Below are positions 43,286 to 53,122 of a DNA stretch of 64,000 nt, one piece after another. This DNA comes from an uncultured Aquimarina sp. Lineage in GTDB: Bacteria; Bacteroidota; Bacteroidia; Flavobacteriales; Flavobacteriaceae. Location: positions 1 to 64,000 of the forward strand of contig CANMDW010000019.1 in assembly GCA_947496705.1 (NCBI GenBank). Reading direction: 5' to 3'. The notes under the pieces were generated by a model. The model had not been told where the DNA came from. It worked only from the letters and a program-made list of their open reading frames with translations, and ran no database searches. The number at the start of each line of letters is the position of its first letter. The stretch's first letter is position 1. Made by a program: the position numbers and the translations under genes.

Positions 43286-45097
43286 ATGAGTACAGAAACT
43301 ATAAACAAAGACATTCTTAGAGGAGGACAGTTCCTCGTCAAAGAAACCAAAGCAGAAGATGTATTTACTCCCGAGGATTTCTCTGAGGAGCAAAAAATGA
43401 TGCGCGATAGTGCCAAAGAATTTGTAGACCGTGAACTTTGGGCACATTGGGAAAGATTTGAGTCTAAAGACTATGCATTTACCGAAGAATGCATGCGTAA
43501 AGCAGGAGAACTAGGCCTTCTTGGCGTTGCCGTTCCGGAAGCGTATGATGGTTTAGGAATGGGATTTGTTTCTACCATGCTTGTATGTGATTACATTTCC
43601 GGTGCTACAGGATCTTTTAGTACAGCTTTTGGAGCGCATACCGGTATTGGTACCATGCCTATCACTTTATATGGTAATGAAGAGCAAAAGAAAAAGTATG
43701 TTCCTAAACTGGCTACTGGTGAGTGGTTTGGAGCCTACTGTTTGACTGAACCCGGAGCAGGATCAGATGCTAATTCTGGTAAAACAAAAGCTGTTCTTTC
43801 TAAAGACGGAAAACACTACTTGATTTCCGGTCAGAAAATGTGGATTTCTAATGCTGGTTTTTGCAGTCTATTTATTGTTTTTGCCCGTATTGGAGATGAT
43901 AAAAACATCACTGGTTTTATTGTAGAGAATGATGCATCCAATGGCATTACTTTAGGTGAAGAAGAAAAGAAACTAGGTATTCACTCCTCTTCTACCCGCC
44001 AGGTATTCTTTAGTGATACCAAAGTACCGGTAGAGAATATGTTATCAGAAAGAGGTAATGGGTTTAAGATCGCAATGAATGCCTTAAATATTGGTCGTAT
44101 CAAATTGGCTGCAGCTTGTTTGGATGCACAGCGTAGAGTAATCGGTGAAGCTACTAAATATGCTAACGAACGTATTCAGTTTAAAACTCCGATTATGAAT
44201 TTTGGGGCGATTAAATCCAAAATTGCAGAGATGGCAACCAATACATATGCCGGCGAATCTGCAAGTTATAGAGCCGCAAAAAACATAGAAGACAGAATTA
44301 CTATTCGTCAGGCGGAAGGAAATACACACCAGGAAGCAGAGCTTAAAGGTGTTGAAGAATATGCCATCGAGTGTTCTATTCTTAAAGTAGCCGTTTCTGA
44401 AGATGTTCAAAGCTGTACCGATGAAGGTGTACAAATTTTTGGTGGTATGGGATTTTCTGCAGATACACCAATGGAATCTGCATGGAGAGATGCCCGTATT
44501 TCCCGTATCTATGAAGGAACCAACGAAATCAACCGTATGCTGGCCGTAGGAATGCTGGTAAAGAAAGCTATGAAAGGGCATGTAGATCTTTTAGGCCCTG
44601 CAATGGCTGTTGCAGATGAGCTTACCGGTATCCCGTCATTTGATACCCCAGATTATTCTGTATTGTTTTCTGAAGAAAAAGAAATACTTTCCAAACTGAA
44701 GAAAGTATTCTTAATGGTAGCTGGGTCGGCCGTACAGAAATTCGGTCCAAAACTGGAAGAGCATCAACAGTTATTAATGGCTGCTGCAGATATCCTGATC
44801 GAAATTTATATGGCTGAGTCTACGATTCTTCGTACAGAGAAAAATGCAAAACGCTTTGGTGAAGCTGCTCAGAAAACTCAAATTGCCATGTCACAATTGT
44901 ATCTATACAATGCAGTAGATATCATTATCAAAAAAGGAAAAGAAGCGATCGTTTCTTTTACCGAAGGTGATGAGCAAAGAATGATGCTTATGGGGCTGAA
45001 ACGCTTTACTAAGTATGCAAATCATCCTAATGTGGCTGCATTAAGAACCAAGATCGCCGATAAAATTGCCGAAGAAAACGGATACTTTATAGGGTAA
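43286..45097 (+). CDS. fadE: acyl-CoA dehydrogenase (FadE type)
   Basis: A 603-residue FAD-dependent acyl-CoA dehydrogenase for the first step of beta-oxidation. Visible segments: the FAD/substrate site CLTEPGAGSDANSGKTKA, SGQKMWISNAGF, and the C-terminal QIFGGMGF and RISRIYEGTNEINRM. The length exceeds the roughly 380 residues of short-chain enzymes because of a C-terminal helical extension (about 425-603), as in Bacillus FadE. It is the last gene of the MarR-fadN-fadA-fadE unit, and a strong terminator follows. Confidence 0.95.
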   Translation: MSTETINKDILRGGQFLVKETKAEDVFTPEDFSEEQKMMRDSAKEFVDRELWAHWERFESKDYAFTEECMRKAGELGLLGVAVPEAYDGLGMGFVSTMLVCDYISGATGSFSTAFGAHTGIGTMPITLYGNEEQKKKYVPKLATGEWFGAYCLTEPGAGSDANSGKTKAVLSKDGKHYLISGQKMWISNAGFCSLFIVFARIGDDKNITGFIVENDASNGITLGEEEKKLGIHSSSTRQVFFSDTKVPVENMLSERGNGFKIAMNALNIGRIKLAAACLDAQRRVIGEATKYANERIQFKTPIMNFGAIKSKIAEMATNTYAGESASYRAAKNIEDRITIRQAEGNTHQEAELKGVEEYAIECSILKVAVSEDVQSCTDEGVQIFGGMGFSADTPMESAWRDARISRIYEGTNEINRMLAVGMLVKKAMKGHVDLLGPAMAVADELTGIPSFDTPDYSVLFSEEKEILSKLKKVFLMVAGSAVQKFGPKLEEHQQLLMAAADILIEIYMAESTILRTEKNAKRFGEAAQKTQIAMSQLYLYNAVDIIIKKGKEAIVSFTEGDEQRMMLMGLKRFTKYANHPNVAALRTKIADKIAEENGYFIG

Positions 45098-45145
45098 CTA
45101 ATGCCCCTAAGGCATTAAACTGGGAAGTTGTTTAATTTTGATTTA

Positions 45146-45184
45146 AAAAACCGTCTTTATATCATTGAGTAAAAGGCGGTTTTT
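45146..45184 (+). terminator. terminator of the fad operon
   Basis: AAAAACCGTCTTT (45146-45158) pairs with AAAGGCGGTTTTT (45172-45184), with one G-U pair, and runs into T bases. Confidence 0.85.
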
Positions 45185-45233
45185 AAATTTTGTTTACTAT
45201 TTTTATCCCTCAATTATATGACCAAATCTTAGC

Positions 45234-46031
45234 ATGAAGAAAATAATCTTCTTTCACCTAGTACTATTATTTGCCTTTGGCTGTAAAAAAGAAATAACAG
45301 ATCATAACAAAAATGAATTAGCGAGTATTACCAATACAGGGGTACCTAAGCAACATACAAAAACCGATCATCAGATCCGCGAAGTAAAAAAAGCGGTTAT
45401 TGTTCCCAAACTGGATGGGAAAATGAACGACCCCATCTGGAAAGAAACTACATGGTATGGTTTTGATCAAAAATGGCTGGGAGAGCCCTACACTTTTGAT
45501 GATTTTTTTGGCCGCTATAAAGTAGCCTGGACTCCCGAAGCACTATACGTATTAGTAGAAATTAAAGATGATATTTTATACGATCAAAATAAAAACCCAC
45601 TAAAATTATGGTGGGATGACGACTGCGTAGAGATTTTTATCGATGCCGATAATTCTGGCGGTGATCACCAATACTCGAATAATGCCTTTGCATATCATGT
45701 AGCCCTGGATGGCAATGTTGTTGACCTTGATGAAAATCAAACACCAATACTATATAACCATCATGTAAGCACAAGAAGAGTGACCAACAAAGATGTATCT
45801 GTATGGGAGTTTGAGATTATCGTTTATGATGATACTTATAAGGAAGGACAAGTTAATGATCCTGTAATCCTAAGCAAAGGTCAAAAATTAGGTTTTGCCA
45901 TTGCCTACAATGATAATGATGGCAGCCCGGAGCGGGAAAATTTTATAGGTTCTGTTTTTATTCCCGGTGAAGAAAAAAACCTGGGTTGGATTAATGCCGA
46001 TGTTTTTGGCACCATTGTACTGAAGGAATAA
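45234..46031 (+). CDS. CBM9-like lipoprotein
   Basis: A 265-residue lipoprotein (signal ending FAFGCKK). The mature domain is a family 9 carbohydrate-binding-like beta-sandwich: it opens VPKLDGKMNDPIWKETTW, continues VAWTPEALYVLVEIKDD, and has the DDDCVEIFIDADNSGG calcium/sugar-site segment. Such proteins sit on the outer membrane and bind glycan ends. It lies between the fad operon and the GH15 gene (convergent). A role in glycan capture is inferred from the fold alone. Confidence 0.88.
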   Translation: MKKIIFFHLVLLFAFGCKKEITDHNKNELASITNTGVPKQHTKTDHQIREVKKAVIVPKLDGKMNDPIWKETTWYGFDQKWLGEPYTFDDFFGRYKVAWTPEALYVLVEIKDDILYDQNKNPLKLWWDDDCVEIFIDADNSGGDHQYSNNAFAYHVALDGNVVDLDENQTPILYNHHVSTRRVTNKDVSVWEFEIIVYDDTYKEGQVNDPVILSKGQKLGFAIAYNDNDGSPERENFIGSVFIPGEEKNLGWINADVFGTIVLKE

Positions 46032-46060
46032 ACCTTAAAATTACAAAACCTGAAACAAAA

Positions 46061-47863
46061 CTAATGAATCGTCTCCATCAATTTTTCTTCTTTGGTGACA
46101 CCTCCACAAAAATTAACAGCGGTCTCTATTAGTGCCAAATGAGAGTATGCCTGCGGAAAATTACCTAACAATCTTTTGGTTTTAAAATCAATATCCTCAC
46201 TAAAAAGCCCCAAATGATTACTATACGATAACAATTGATCAAAAAGTCGCTGTGCTTTTTTCTGTTCTCCGATTTTATACAAACTATTGATAAACCAAAA
46301 ACTACAAATAGTAAACGAGGACGAAGGCAAACCAAAATCATCTTTGTTTTTATAACGATACATCAGTCCATCACTACATAATTCTCTTTCTGTTGCTTTT
46401 ACTGTACTTATAAATCTGGGATCACGGGCATCTATAAAACCATACGATTCCATTAATAAGGTAGAAGCATCCAGATCACTGGAACCGTATGATTGCACAT
46501 ACGCTTGTATCTCTTCGTTCCAGGCGTTTTCATAAATATCATTATAAATCCGTTCCCTTAATTTTTTCCATCTCTCAAGATTGCTTGTTTTATTAATAAG
46601 TTCACCTATTTTTATAGCACGATCTACAGCAACCCAGCATAATAGCTTTGAGAAGGTAAAATGCCTTTCTTCTGTTCTAAACTCCCAAATACCTTTATCC
46701 TGTTTTTCCCAATTCACATTTACGATATGAACAATGCTTTTACTTATGGTCCATAGGCTTTCACTATTATCAAGGTCACAATCAAACTTCATAAACTGTT
46801 GATAGATCACATTCATCAAAATCCCATAAATATCATTCTGTTTTTGGTGATATGCTGCATTTCCGATCCTTACGGGGCTTGAATTTTTATATCCGCTAAG
46901 GTGATCCAAGGTCGTTTCGGTTAATTTTCTTTCCCCATTAATTCCATACATAATCTGGATTTTCTCATCTTTATCGGGTATGATATCAATGATAAACTGA
47001 AGAAAACGCTGTGCCAATCGTTTATGTCCCAGATCAGAGATTACCTTAATTACCATAGAAGCATCCCGTATCCAGCAAAAGCGATAATCCCAATTGCGCA
47101 CCTCGCCTATCGTTTCTGGAAGTGAAGTAGTCGCAGCTGCAAGCACGGCTCCAGATTTATCATAGCTTAACAGCTTCAGCACCAATGCACTTCTTAAGAT
47201 CTGTTCGTTATAATGTTTATAAGAAGTCGTATTCTCACTCCAGTTTAACCAATATACCCTGGTTCTTTGTAGGTTCAGGTAACATCGCTCAAGGGACTGC
47301 TTCAATATTTTCTCATGATAACTTATTACAAAATAGGCATGACTATTTAATACAATCTCTTCTGCATTCAAAATAGCTTCTAAATCCAGATTAGAATATA
47401 AGTATAGGGTATCATATTTTTCTTCATTGGTAATACTCTTTATATATTCTTTTTTGATTTCAAGATTGGTTGTACCCATCGCATATTCCAACTTTGGATC
47501 ATATTTCACCTTAAATTTTGGCGTTCCGGAAATCAATTTAACGTAGCGCACAATATCTGGTGGGGCATAAAATGTGTCATCATCATTTTTATAGCGCGGC
47601 ATAAAATCTATGAATTCAAAAATATCGGTACCATTATTGAATTCGGTAACCAGAATATTGGTTTTATGAATGTATTTCTGCGAAATTTGATAGTCATCAC
47701 TTACTTCGATCTCAAAACTACCTCCTTTATCTTCATCCAATATTTTTGCAAATACAGAATAAGAATCAAAATTAGGTAAGCAACACCAATCCAAAGATCC
47801 GTATTTTGAAATAAGTGCTGCACTCTGGCAGTTTCCTATAATTCCGTAGTCAAGGTTATTCAT
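46061..47863 (-). CDS. GH15 family glycosidase (trehalase or glucoamylase)
   Basis: A 600-residue cytoplasmic protein of glycoside hydrolase family 15. The N-terminal beta-sandwich starts with YGIIGNCQSAALISKYGSLDWCCLPNFDS. The (alpha/alpha)6 catalytic domain has the substrate-site segment GEVRNWDYRFCWIRDASM near residue 260 and the late HLALIETA. No signal peptide is present. The divergent neighbour makes trehalose, and bacterial GH15 enzymes include trehalases, so trehalose turnover is likely. Glucoamylase activity is the alternative. Confidence 0.9.
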   Translation of the reverse strand: MNNLDYGIIGNCQSAALISKYGSLDWCCLPNFDSYSVFAKILDEDKGGSFEIEVSDDYQISQKYIHKTNILVTEFNNGTDIFEFIDFMPRYKNDDDTFYAPPDIVRYVKLISGTPKFKVKYDPKLEYAMGTTNLEIKKEYIKSITNEEKYDTLYLYSNLDLEAILNAEEIVLNSHAYFVISYHEKILKQSLERCYLNLQRTRVYWLNWSENTTSYKHYNEQILRSALVLKLLSYDKSGAVLAAATTSLPETIGEVRNWDYRFCWIRDASMVIKVISDLGHKRLAQRFLQFIIDIIPDKDEKIQIMYGINGERKLTETTLDHLSGYKNSSPVRIGNAAYHQKQNDIYGILMNVIYQQFMKFDCDLDNSESLWTISKSIVHIVNVNWEKQDKGIWEFRTEERHFTFSKLLCWVAVDRAIKIGELINKTSNLERWKKLRERIYNDIYENAWNEEIQAYVQSYGSSDLDASTLLMESYGFIDARDPRFISTVKATERELCSDGLMYRYKNKDDFGLPSSSFTICSFWFINSLYKIGEQKKAQRLFDQLLSYSNHLGLFSEDIDFKTKRLLGNFPQAYSHLALIETAVNFCGGVTKEEKLMETIH

Positions 47864-48062
47864 ATGTTCTTTATTAATGTGTTTTGGGTAAGGCCTGTTC
47901 TGATCCAGATCAATATAGAATTCGCATGGTGATCATTTCGATCGAAATAAAAATCTTCAGCCATGCTCATTTCATAATTTTCCTTTAAATAGCCTTTTTT
48001 TAATCTTCTTTTCCCGAAATTTAACAAAAATCAAAAAAAGTCAACCAATTTTAGACCAATTT

Positions 48063-50270
48063 ATGAGCAAAACTATCATAATCTCAAATAGACTCCCCTT
48101 ACAATTAAAAATTCGTGATAATACTATCGAAACAATACCAAGTGTTGGGGGATTGGCAACTGGGATGAGATCTGTGCATACTCATAATAAAAGTGTTTGG
48201 GTGGGTTGGAGCGGCCTTACCGAAGAAGAATTTAATCTCGAATTAAAAATTAAAGTCACCGATGCACTACAAAAACACCAGTGTATCGGTGTGCCCCTCA
48301 CAGAAGAGGACATCGAAGGGTTTTATTACGGTTTTAGTAATAATACGCTCTGGCCATTGTTTCATTACTTCATGGAATATACCAAATTTGAAAAAAGTAC
48401 CTGGGAAACCTATACCTCAGTAAATCAAAAATTTGCCGATGTGGTCTTAGAAAACTTAGATGATGGCGATACGGTTTGGGTACATGATTATCAATTATTA
48501 CTGTTACCTGATTTAATACGTAAGAAAAAACCCGGTATTTCTATTGGTTTCTTTTTACATATTCCTTTTCCTTCATATGAGGTTTTTAGAACAATCCCTT
48601 GCAGAGAAGAATTATTAAAAGGAATGCTTGGTGCCGATCTGTTAGGATTTCATACGTATGACTATGAACGTCATTTTTTGAGTTCTGTACAAAGAATCTT
48701 AGGTCATGAGATTAATTTCAACAATATCAATGTGGACAACAGAATCGTTAAAGTCGACTCTTTCCCTATGGGAATTGATTATAACAAATTTCATGATGCC
48801 GCCATATCCCATAATCAAAAAGCAAAAAAAGATCAAACCGAAACACAGCAGGAGATCGATAAGCATCTAAAAGAAGGTAGTAATAAAGCCAAGCTTATTC
48901 TTTCTATTGATCGCCTGGATTATACCAAAGGGATTGCCAATCGCTTAAGAGCTTTTGAATATTTTTTAGACAAATACCCACAATTTAAAGGAAATGCCAG
49001 ATTGGTGATGCTTGCTGTACCTTCAAGAGCCAATGTCCCGCAATATCAAATACTAAAGAATGAGATCGATCAACTGGTAGGTAGCATTAACGGAAAATTT
49101 GCCGAAGTTAGCTGGACGCCAATCTGGTATTTTTATCGTTCGCTGCCTTTTGAAAACCTTATTGATTTATACACTTCTAGCGAAGTTGCCTTATTGACCC
49201 CTATAAGAGATGGGATGAACCTGGTTGCCAAAGAATACATCGCTTCCAGAGTTGACAAAAAAGGAGTATTGATACTTAGCGAAATGACCGGGGCATCCAA
49301 CGAAATGAGCGAAGCACTCATTATTAATCCCAATAATTTTGAAGAAATAGCTGATACATTGAAGTTTGCATTAGAAATGCCCGAAGAAGAGCAAATAAAA
49401 CGAAACACAGCACTTCAGAAACGATTACAACGATACAACGTAGAGAAATGGGCCAATGATTTTATAGAGGCTTTGGAAGCTACCAGAGATGATTCAGAAA
49501 AGTACACCTTGAAGAAAATAAATGAGAAAGTGAAACAAGAAATGGCTGTCAAATTTAATACCGCCGTTAATAAGATCTTATTTTTGGACTATGATGGTAC
49601 TATGGTTCCTTTTGAAAAACTTCCGGAAAATGCCAAACCCACTCAAAGAGTTTTTGATATCTTAGATACATTACATCAACAATCTAATACCAAAGTGATA
49701 CTCATTACAGGAAGAGATCGGGATACTATCCAAAAATGGTTTGGCCATAAAGAGTATACATTGATCACCGAACATGGAGCCTGGCTTAAAGAAAAGGGTA
49801 AGGATTGGGAACTTATGGAACGAGTAGACAACACATGGTTTGAATCTATTGCGCCGGTGTTAGAATCTTTTACAGATCGAACTCCCGGATCGTTGGTAGA
49901 AGAAAAAAGATATTCGTTGGCCTGGCATTTTAGGAATGTAGACCCCGATTTGGGTAAAAAAAGAGCAAATGAATTAAAAACTACCATTCAACATTTAATT
50001 GCCAATCACAATCTTGAGATCCTTGAAGGTGATAAAGTACTGGAAATTAAAGTGAGTGGTGTGAGTAAAGGCAAATCGGCTTCAAAGATGTTACTGGAAA
50101 AAAATTATGATTTTATCTTTGCTATCGGTGATGACTGGACAGATGAGCATATGTTTAAGGAATTACCCAAAGACGCATATAAAGTAAAAGTAGGTTTAAA
50201 AAAGACAGTAGCTCAATACTATGTTGAAGATATCCATCATGTATACGATCTTTTAACTGAATTCAAATAA
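48063..50270 (+). CDS. fused trehalose-6-phosphate synthase and trehalose-phosphatase
   Basis: A 735-residue fusion. Residues 1-475 are OtsA-like GT20: VGGLATG glycine loop, HDYQLLLLPDLIR, IDRLDYTKGI, and the donor-site RDGMNLVAKEYIA. Residues 500-735 are an OtsB-like HAD phosphatase with the nucleophile motif DYDGTMVPF near 509, ITGRDRDT, and GDDWTDEHMF. It makes trehalose from UDP-glucose and glucose-6-phosphate without a separate phosphatase. It is divergent from GH15, with a 199-bp intergenic region in which no clear consensus promoter was found. Confidence 0.95.
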   Translation: MSKTIIISNRLPLQLKIRDNTIETIPSVGGLATGMRSVHTHNKSVWVGWSGLTEEEFNLELKIKVTDALQKHQCIGVPLTEEDIEGFYYGFSNNTLWPLFHYFMEYTKFEKSTWETYTSVNQKFADVVLENLDDGDTVWVHDYQLLLLPDLIRKKKPGISIGFFLHIPFPSYEVFRTIPCREELLKGMLGADLLGFHTYDYERHFLSSVQRILGHEINFNNINVDNRIVKVDSFPMGIDYNKFHDAAISHNQKAKKDQTETQQEIDKHLKEGSNKAKLILSIDRLDYTKGIANRLRAFEYFLDKYPQFKGNARLVMLAVPSRANVPQYQILKNEIDQLVGSINGKFAEVSWTPIWYFYRSLPFENLIDLYTSSEVALLTPIRDGMNLVAKEYIASRVDKKGVLILSEMTGASNEMSEALIINPNNFEEIADTLKFALEMPEEEQIKRNTALQKRLQRYNVEKWANDFIEALEATRDDSEKYTLKKINEKVKQEMAVKFNTAVNKILFLDYDGTMVPFEKLPENAKPTQRVFDILDTLHQQSNTKVILITGRDRDTIQKWFGHKEYTLITEHGAWLKEKGKDWELMERVDNTWFESIAPVLESFTDRTPGSLVEEKRYSLAWHFRNVDPDLGKKRANELKTTIQHLIANHNLEILEGDKVLEIKVSGVSKGKSASKMLLEKNYDFIFAIGDDWTDEHMFKELPKDAYKVKVGLKKTVAQYYVEDIHHVYDLLTEFK

Positions 50271-50375
50271 ACAAATAGAAAAAACCAGCTATCCCTGAAA
50301 CCAAAATTCTACATACTTCCGGTAATCATCATCTCACAATTTTTTTGTACCTCGCTCTGGTTTGCAGGAAACGCG

Positions 50376-51452
50376 GTGATCGATGACCTGGCAACACAAT
50401 TTAATGCCGGATTTAATATCCTGGGATATTTGTTGTCTTTTGTTCAGTTTGGTTTTATAGTGGGCACATTAACTTTTGCTTTACTCACCATATCAGATCG
50501 ATATTCACCCTCCCGAATTTTTATGATCTGTGCCTTTTTAGGAGGGCTCTGTAATTTATCGCTACTTGTTCCAGACATCACTGTATTTAATTTATTGACG
50601 GCTCGTTTTGGTACGGGATTCTTTTTGGCAGGAATATATCCTGTAGGGATGAAAATAGCCTCAGATTATTATAAAGGAGGTTTAGGAAGAGCATTAGGAT
50701 ACCTGGTTGGGGCATTGGTTATGGGAACAGCTTTCCCGCATTTAATCAACGAATTCTCCTGGAGCAGTGATTATGCTGCAGTGATTATAACCACTACAAT
50801 ACTAGCATTTGTTGGTGGTTTGAGCATGTGGCTTCTCGTGCCAGATGGCCCTTACAGAAAACCGGTATCCAGGCTACAATTGGGGGTAATCACACAGCTT
50901 TTTAGTATTCCTCATTTTAGGAAAGCCGCTTTCGGATATTTTGGACATATGTGGGAATTATATGCTTTCTGGGGTTTTCTTCCTATTATCCTCAAAACAT
51001 ATGCAAATCTTCAAGCTATACAGCTACAGATATCCTTCTGGTCTTTTATTATTATCGCTATAGGAACGATCTCTTGCATACTCGGAGGATTGATTTCCTT
51101 AAAAACCGGAAGCCGAAAAGTAGCTTATAACTCCCTATTGATCTCTGGCATATTTTGCCTGGCCTCTCCACTCCTATTCCAATTAACCCCTCACTTATTT
51201 ATAGCCGCCTTATGCATCTGGGGAATGATGGTCATATCAGATTCTCCTCAATTTTCTACTATGGTTGCGGCCGCAGCTCCTTCAGAGCTTAGAGGAACAG
51301 CACTCACTATCACCAATTGTATCGGATTTGCCATTACTATTGTAAGTATTCAGCTTCTCTCTTTTTTAACAGATAAAATAAATCATACACTACTCTACTT
51401 GTTTTTAAGTATAGGCCCAATACTGGGTTTGTATTCACTAAGAAGAAAATAG
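50376..51452 (+). CDS. MFS transporter
   Basis: A major facilitator protein with about twelve membrane segments. The gene almost certainly begins further upstream. In-frame codons from 50271 continue as a hydrophobic first helix (KPKFYILPVIIISQFFCTSLWFAGNAV), but this stretch has no ATG, GTG or TTG. CTG 50295, 24 bases after the trehalose-synthase stop codon, is the best start and gives 385 residues. The substrate is unknown; the position invites a sugar or trehalose export role, which is inference only. Confidence 0.85.
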   Translation: MIDDLATQFNAGFNILGYLLSFVQFGFIVGTLTFALLTISDRYSPSRIFMICAFLGGLCNLSLLVPDITVFNLLTARFGTGFFLAGIYPVGMKIASDYYKGGLGRALGYLVGALVMGTAFPHLINEFSWSSDYAAVIITTTILAFVGGLSMWLLVPDGPYRKPVSRLQLGVITQLFSIPHFRKAAFGYFGHMWELYAFWGFLPIILKTYANLQAIQLQISFWSFIIIAIGTISCILGGLISLKTGSRKVAYNSLLISGIFCLASPLLFQLTPHLFIAALCIWGMMVISDSPQFSTMVAAAAPSELRGTALTITNCIGFAITIVSIQLLSFLTDKINHTLLYLFLSIGPILGLYSLRRK

Positions 51453-51520
51453 GTAAACTTTCTTAACAAATCCTTAAGAAAAATAATCTTTATTCAATGT
51501 ACTTTAGAAAATAAAAAACA

Positions 51521-53038
51521 ATGAAGCATTTTATTTTTCTTCTGGCTATTTTATGTACTTCAACAATAATTTCTCAGGGTAATACAGAAGTCTATCTTTT
51601 TGACATCATTAAAAAAGGAGAAACAACCACACTTGGAAATCAAAGAAACATCTCAAATAATGAAGGTTATGATAATCAACCTTTCTTTTTTGATGATAAC
51701 ACTATTTTATCATCTGCTACCCGAAATGATCAAACCGATATTGCTGCTTACCATATAACAGACAACAAAGTTGGGTGGCTTACAAATACATCTGGCAGTG
51801 AATATTCTCCTACCAGAATTCCCGGGCAGATGGAAGTCTCTGCCATACGCCTGGATAAAGACGGCACACAACTCCTCTATCGGTACAATTACAAGACGGG
51901 AGGATCAAAAGTGTTGTTGAAAGACCTGAAAGTTGGATACCATACCTGGTTTAACCAAGAAATACTTGTTTCCTCGGTACTTGAAGACGAATCTCTATCA
52001 TTAGTAGTTTCTAATCTAAAAGACAATAAGAATACTACTTTTCAGAAAAAAACAGGGAGATCACTTCATAAAATTCCTAACACCAACCTCATTGGCTATA
52101 TCAATAAGGAAGATGCTACCTGGGAAATCAAATCTCTGGATCCCATTAGCGGAGCTACAGAAAAAATTATTAATACAATCTCTGGATCAGAAGATATGTG
52201 TTGGTTGCCTGACGGCACTATTCTAATGGGAAAAGGTGACCGGATTTTTAAATACAATCCCAGGACAGACAAAAGGTGGAATACTTTTCATTCTTTTATA
52301 GATAAAGAAATCGGAAACATTACCAGGATAGCGACAAATGCGGCAGGAAGTATGTTAGCCATAGTATCTGACATTTCTCCAGAGCACATTGTACAGCAAC
52401 AAGTAGAAGCTTATAACAAAAGAAATATAGATGCTTTTCTGGAAACATATACCGAGAATGTGGTTATTTACAAATCTTTGGATAGTATTCGATCAAAAGG
52501 TAAAGAAGCAATGCGACCACGTTATGAAAAAAAGTTTAAAGATGAACCTAATCTCTTTTGCGAAATCAAAAAAAGGATGGTGTATCAAAACAAGGTAATC
52601 GATGAAGAATTTGTTACCTATAGTGATCGCAATGTGAGTGTAGCTGCGATCTATGAGATACAAAACGGGAAGATCGATAAAGTAACCTTTATAAGACCCG
52701 GAAAGGGGAAAAACACTGATCCTGAGAAAATCGTCCAGGAGCAACTCGATGCCTATAATACCAGAAATATCGATGCTTTTGCAGATACCTATGCAGATGG
52801 CATTAAAGTATACAAATTTCCTGATACATTCTTATATGAAGGAAAAGAAAAATTAAAAGAGCAATATAAAGGTTTCTTTGCTAAAACTCCCGATCTGCAT
52901 TGTGAGATCAAAAACCGTATTATTATGGGCAACAAAGTGATCGACGAAGAATATCTAACCATTAATGGCCAAAACCAAAGTGCTATAGCAATTTATGAGG
53001 TTACCGATGGTAAAATTTCTAAAGTAACTTTCTTGTAA
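51521..53038 (+). CDS. secreted TolB-like propeller protein with two NTF2/SnoaL-like domains
   Basis: A 505-residue exported protein with a signal peptide ending ISQG. Residues 30-285 read as PD40/TolB-type beta-propeller blades (NQPFFFDDNTILSSATRNDQTDIAAY, WLPDGTILMGKGDRI). Residues 290-395 and 400-505 are two tandem NTF2/SnoaL-like domains with near-repeated sequence (EAYNKRNIDAFLETY... and DAYNTRNIDAFADTY...). The fusion is uncommon. The cavity of NTF2 domains can bind a small ligand, but no catalytic Asp-His pair is obvious. Function unknown. Confidence 0.85.
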   Translation: MKHFIFLLAILCTSTIISQGNTEVYLFDIIKKGETTTLGNQRNISNNEGYDNQPFFFDDNTILSSATRNDQTDIAAYHITDNKVGWLTNTSGSEYSPTRIPGQMEVSAIRLDKDGTQLLYRYNYKTGGSKVLLKDLKVGYHTWFNQEILVSSVLEDESLSLVVSNLKDNKNTTFQKKTGRSLHKIPNTNLIGYINKEDATWEIKSLDPISGATEKIINTISGSEDMCWLPDGTILMGKGDRIFKYNPRTDKRWNTFHSFIDKEIGNITRIATNAAGSMLAIVSDISPEHIVQQQVEAYNKRNIDAFLETYTENVVIYKSLDSIRSKGKEAMRPRYEKKFKDEPNLFCEIKKRMVYQNKVIDEEFVTYSDRNVSVAAIYEIQNGKIDKVTFIRPGKGKNTDPEKIVQEQLDAYNTRNIDAFADTYADGIKVYKFPDTFLYEGKEKLKEQYKGFFAKTPDLHCEIKNRIIMGNKVIDEEYLTINGQNQSAIAIYEVTDGKISKVTFL

Positions 53039-53122
53039 AAAGTCTTGTGATCTTATAAATATGTTAAGAAACCACCTATTCTAACCCCCTTTTACTTAAA
53101 TTAGACGATCAAAATAACACAA

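Noticed and set aside
44084..44581. A 165-codon frame antisense to fadE
   Set aside because: It is a shadow of the acyl-CoA dehydrogenase gene; Phe/Cys/His-rich with no recognisable domain.
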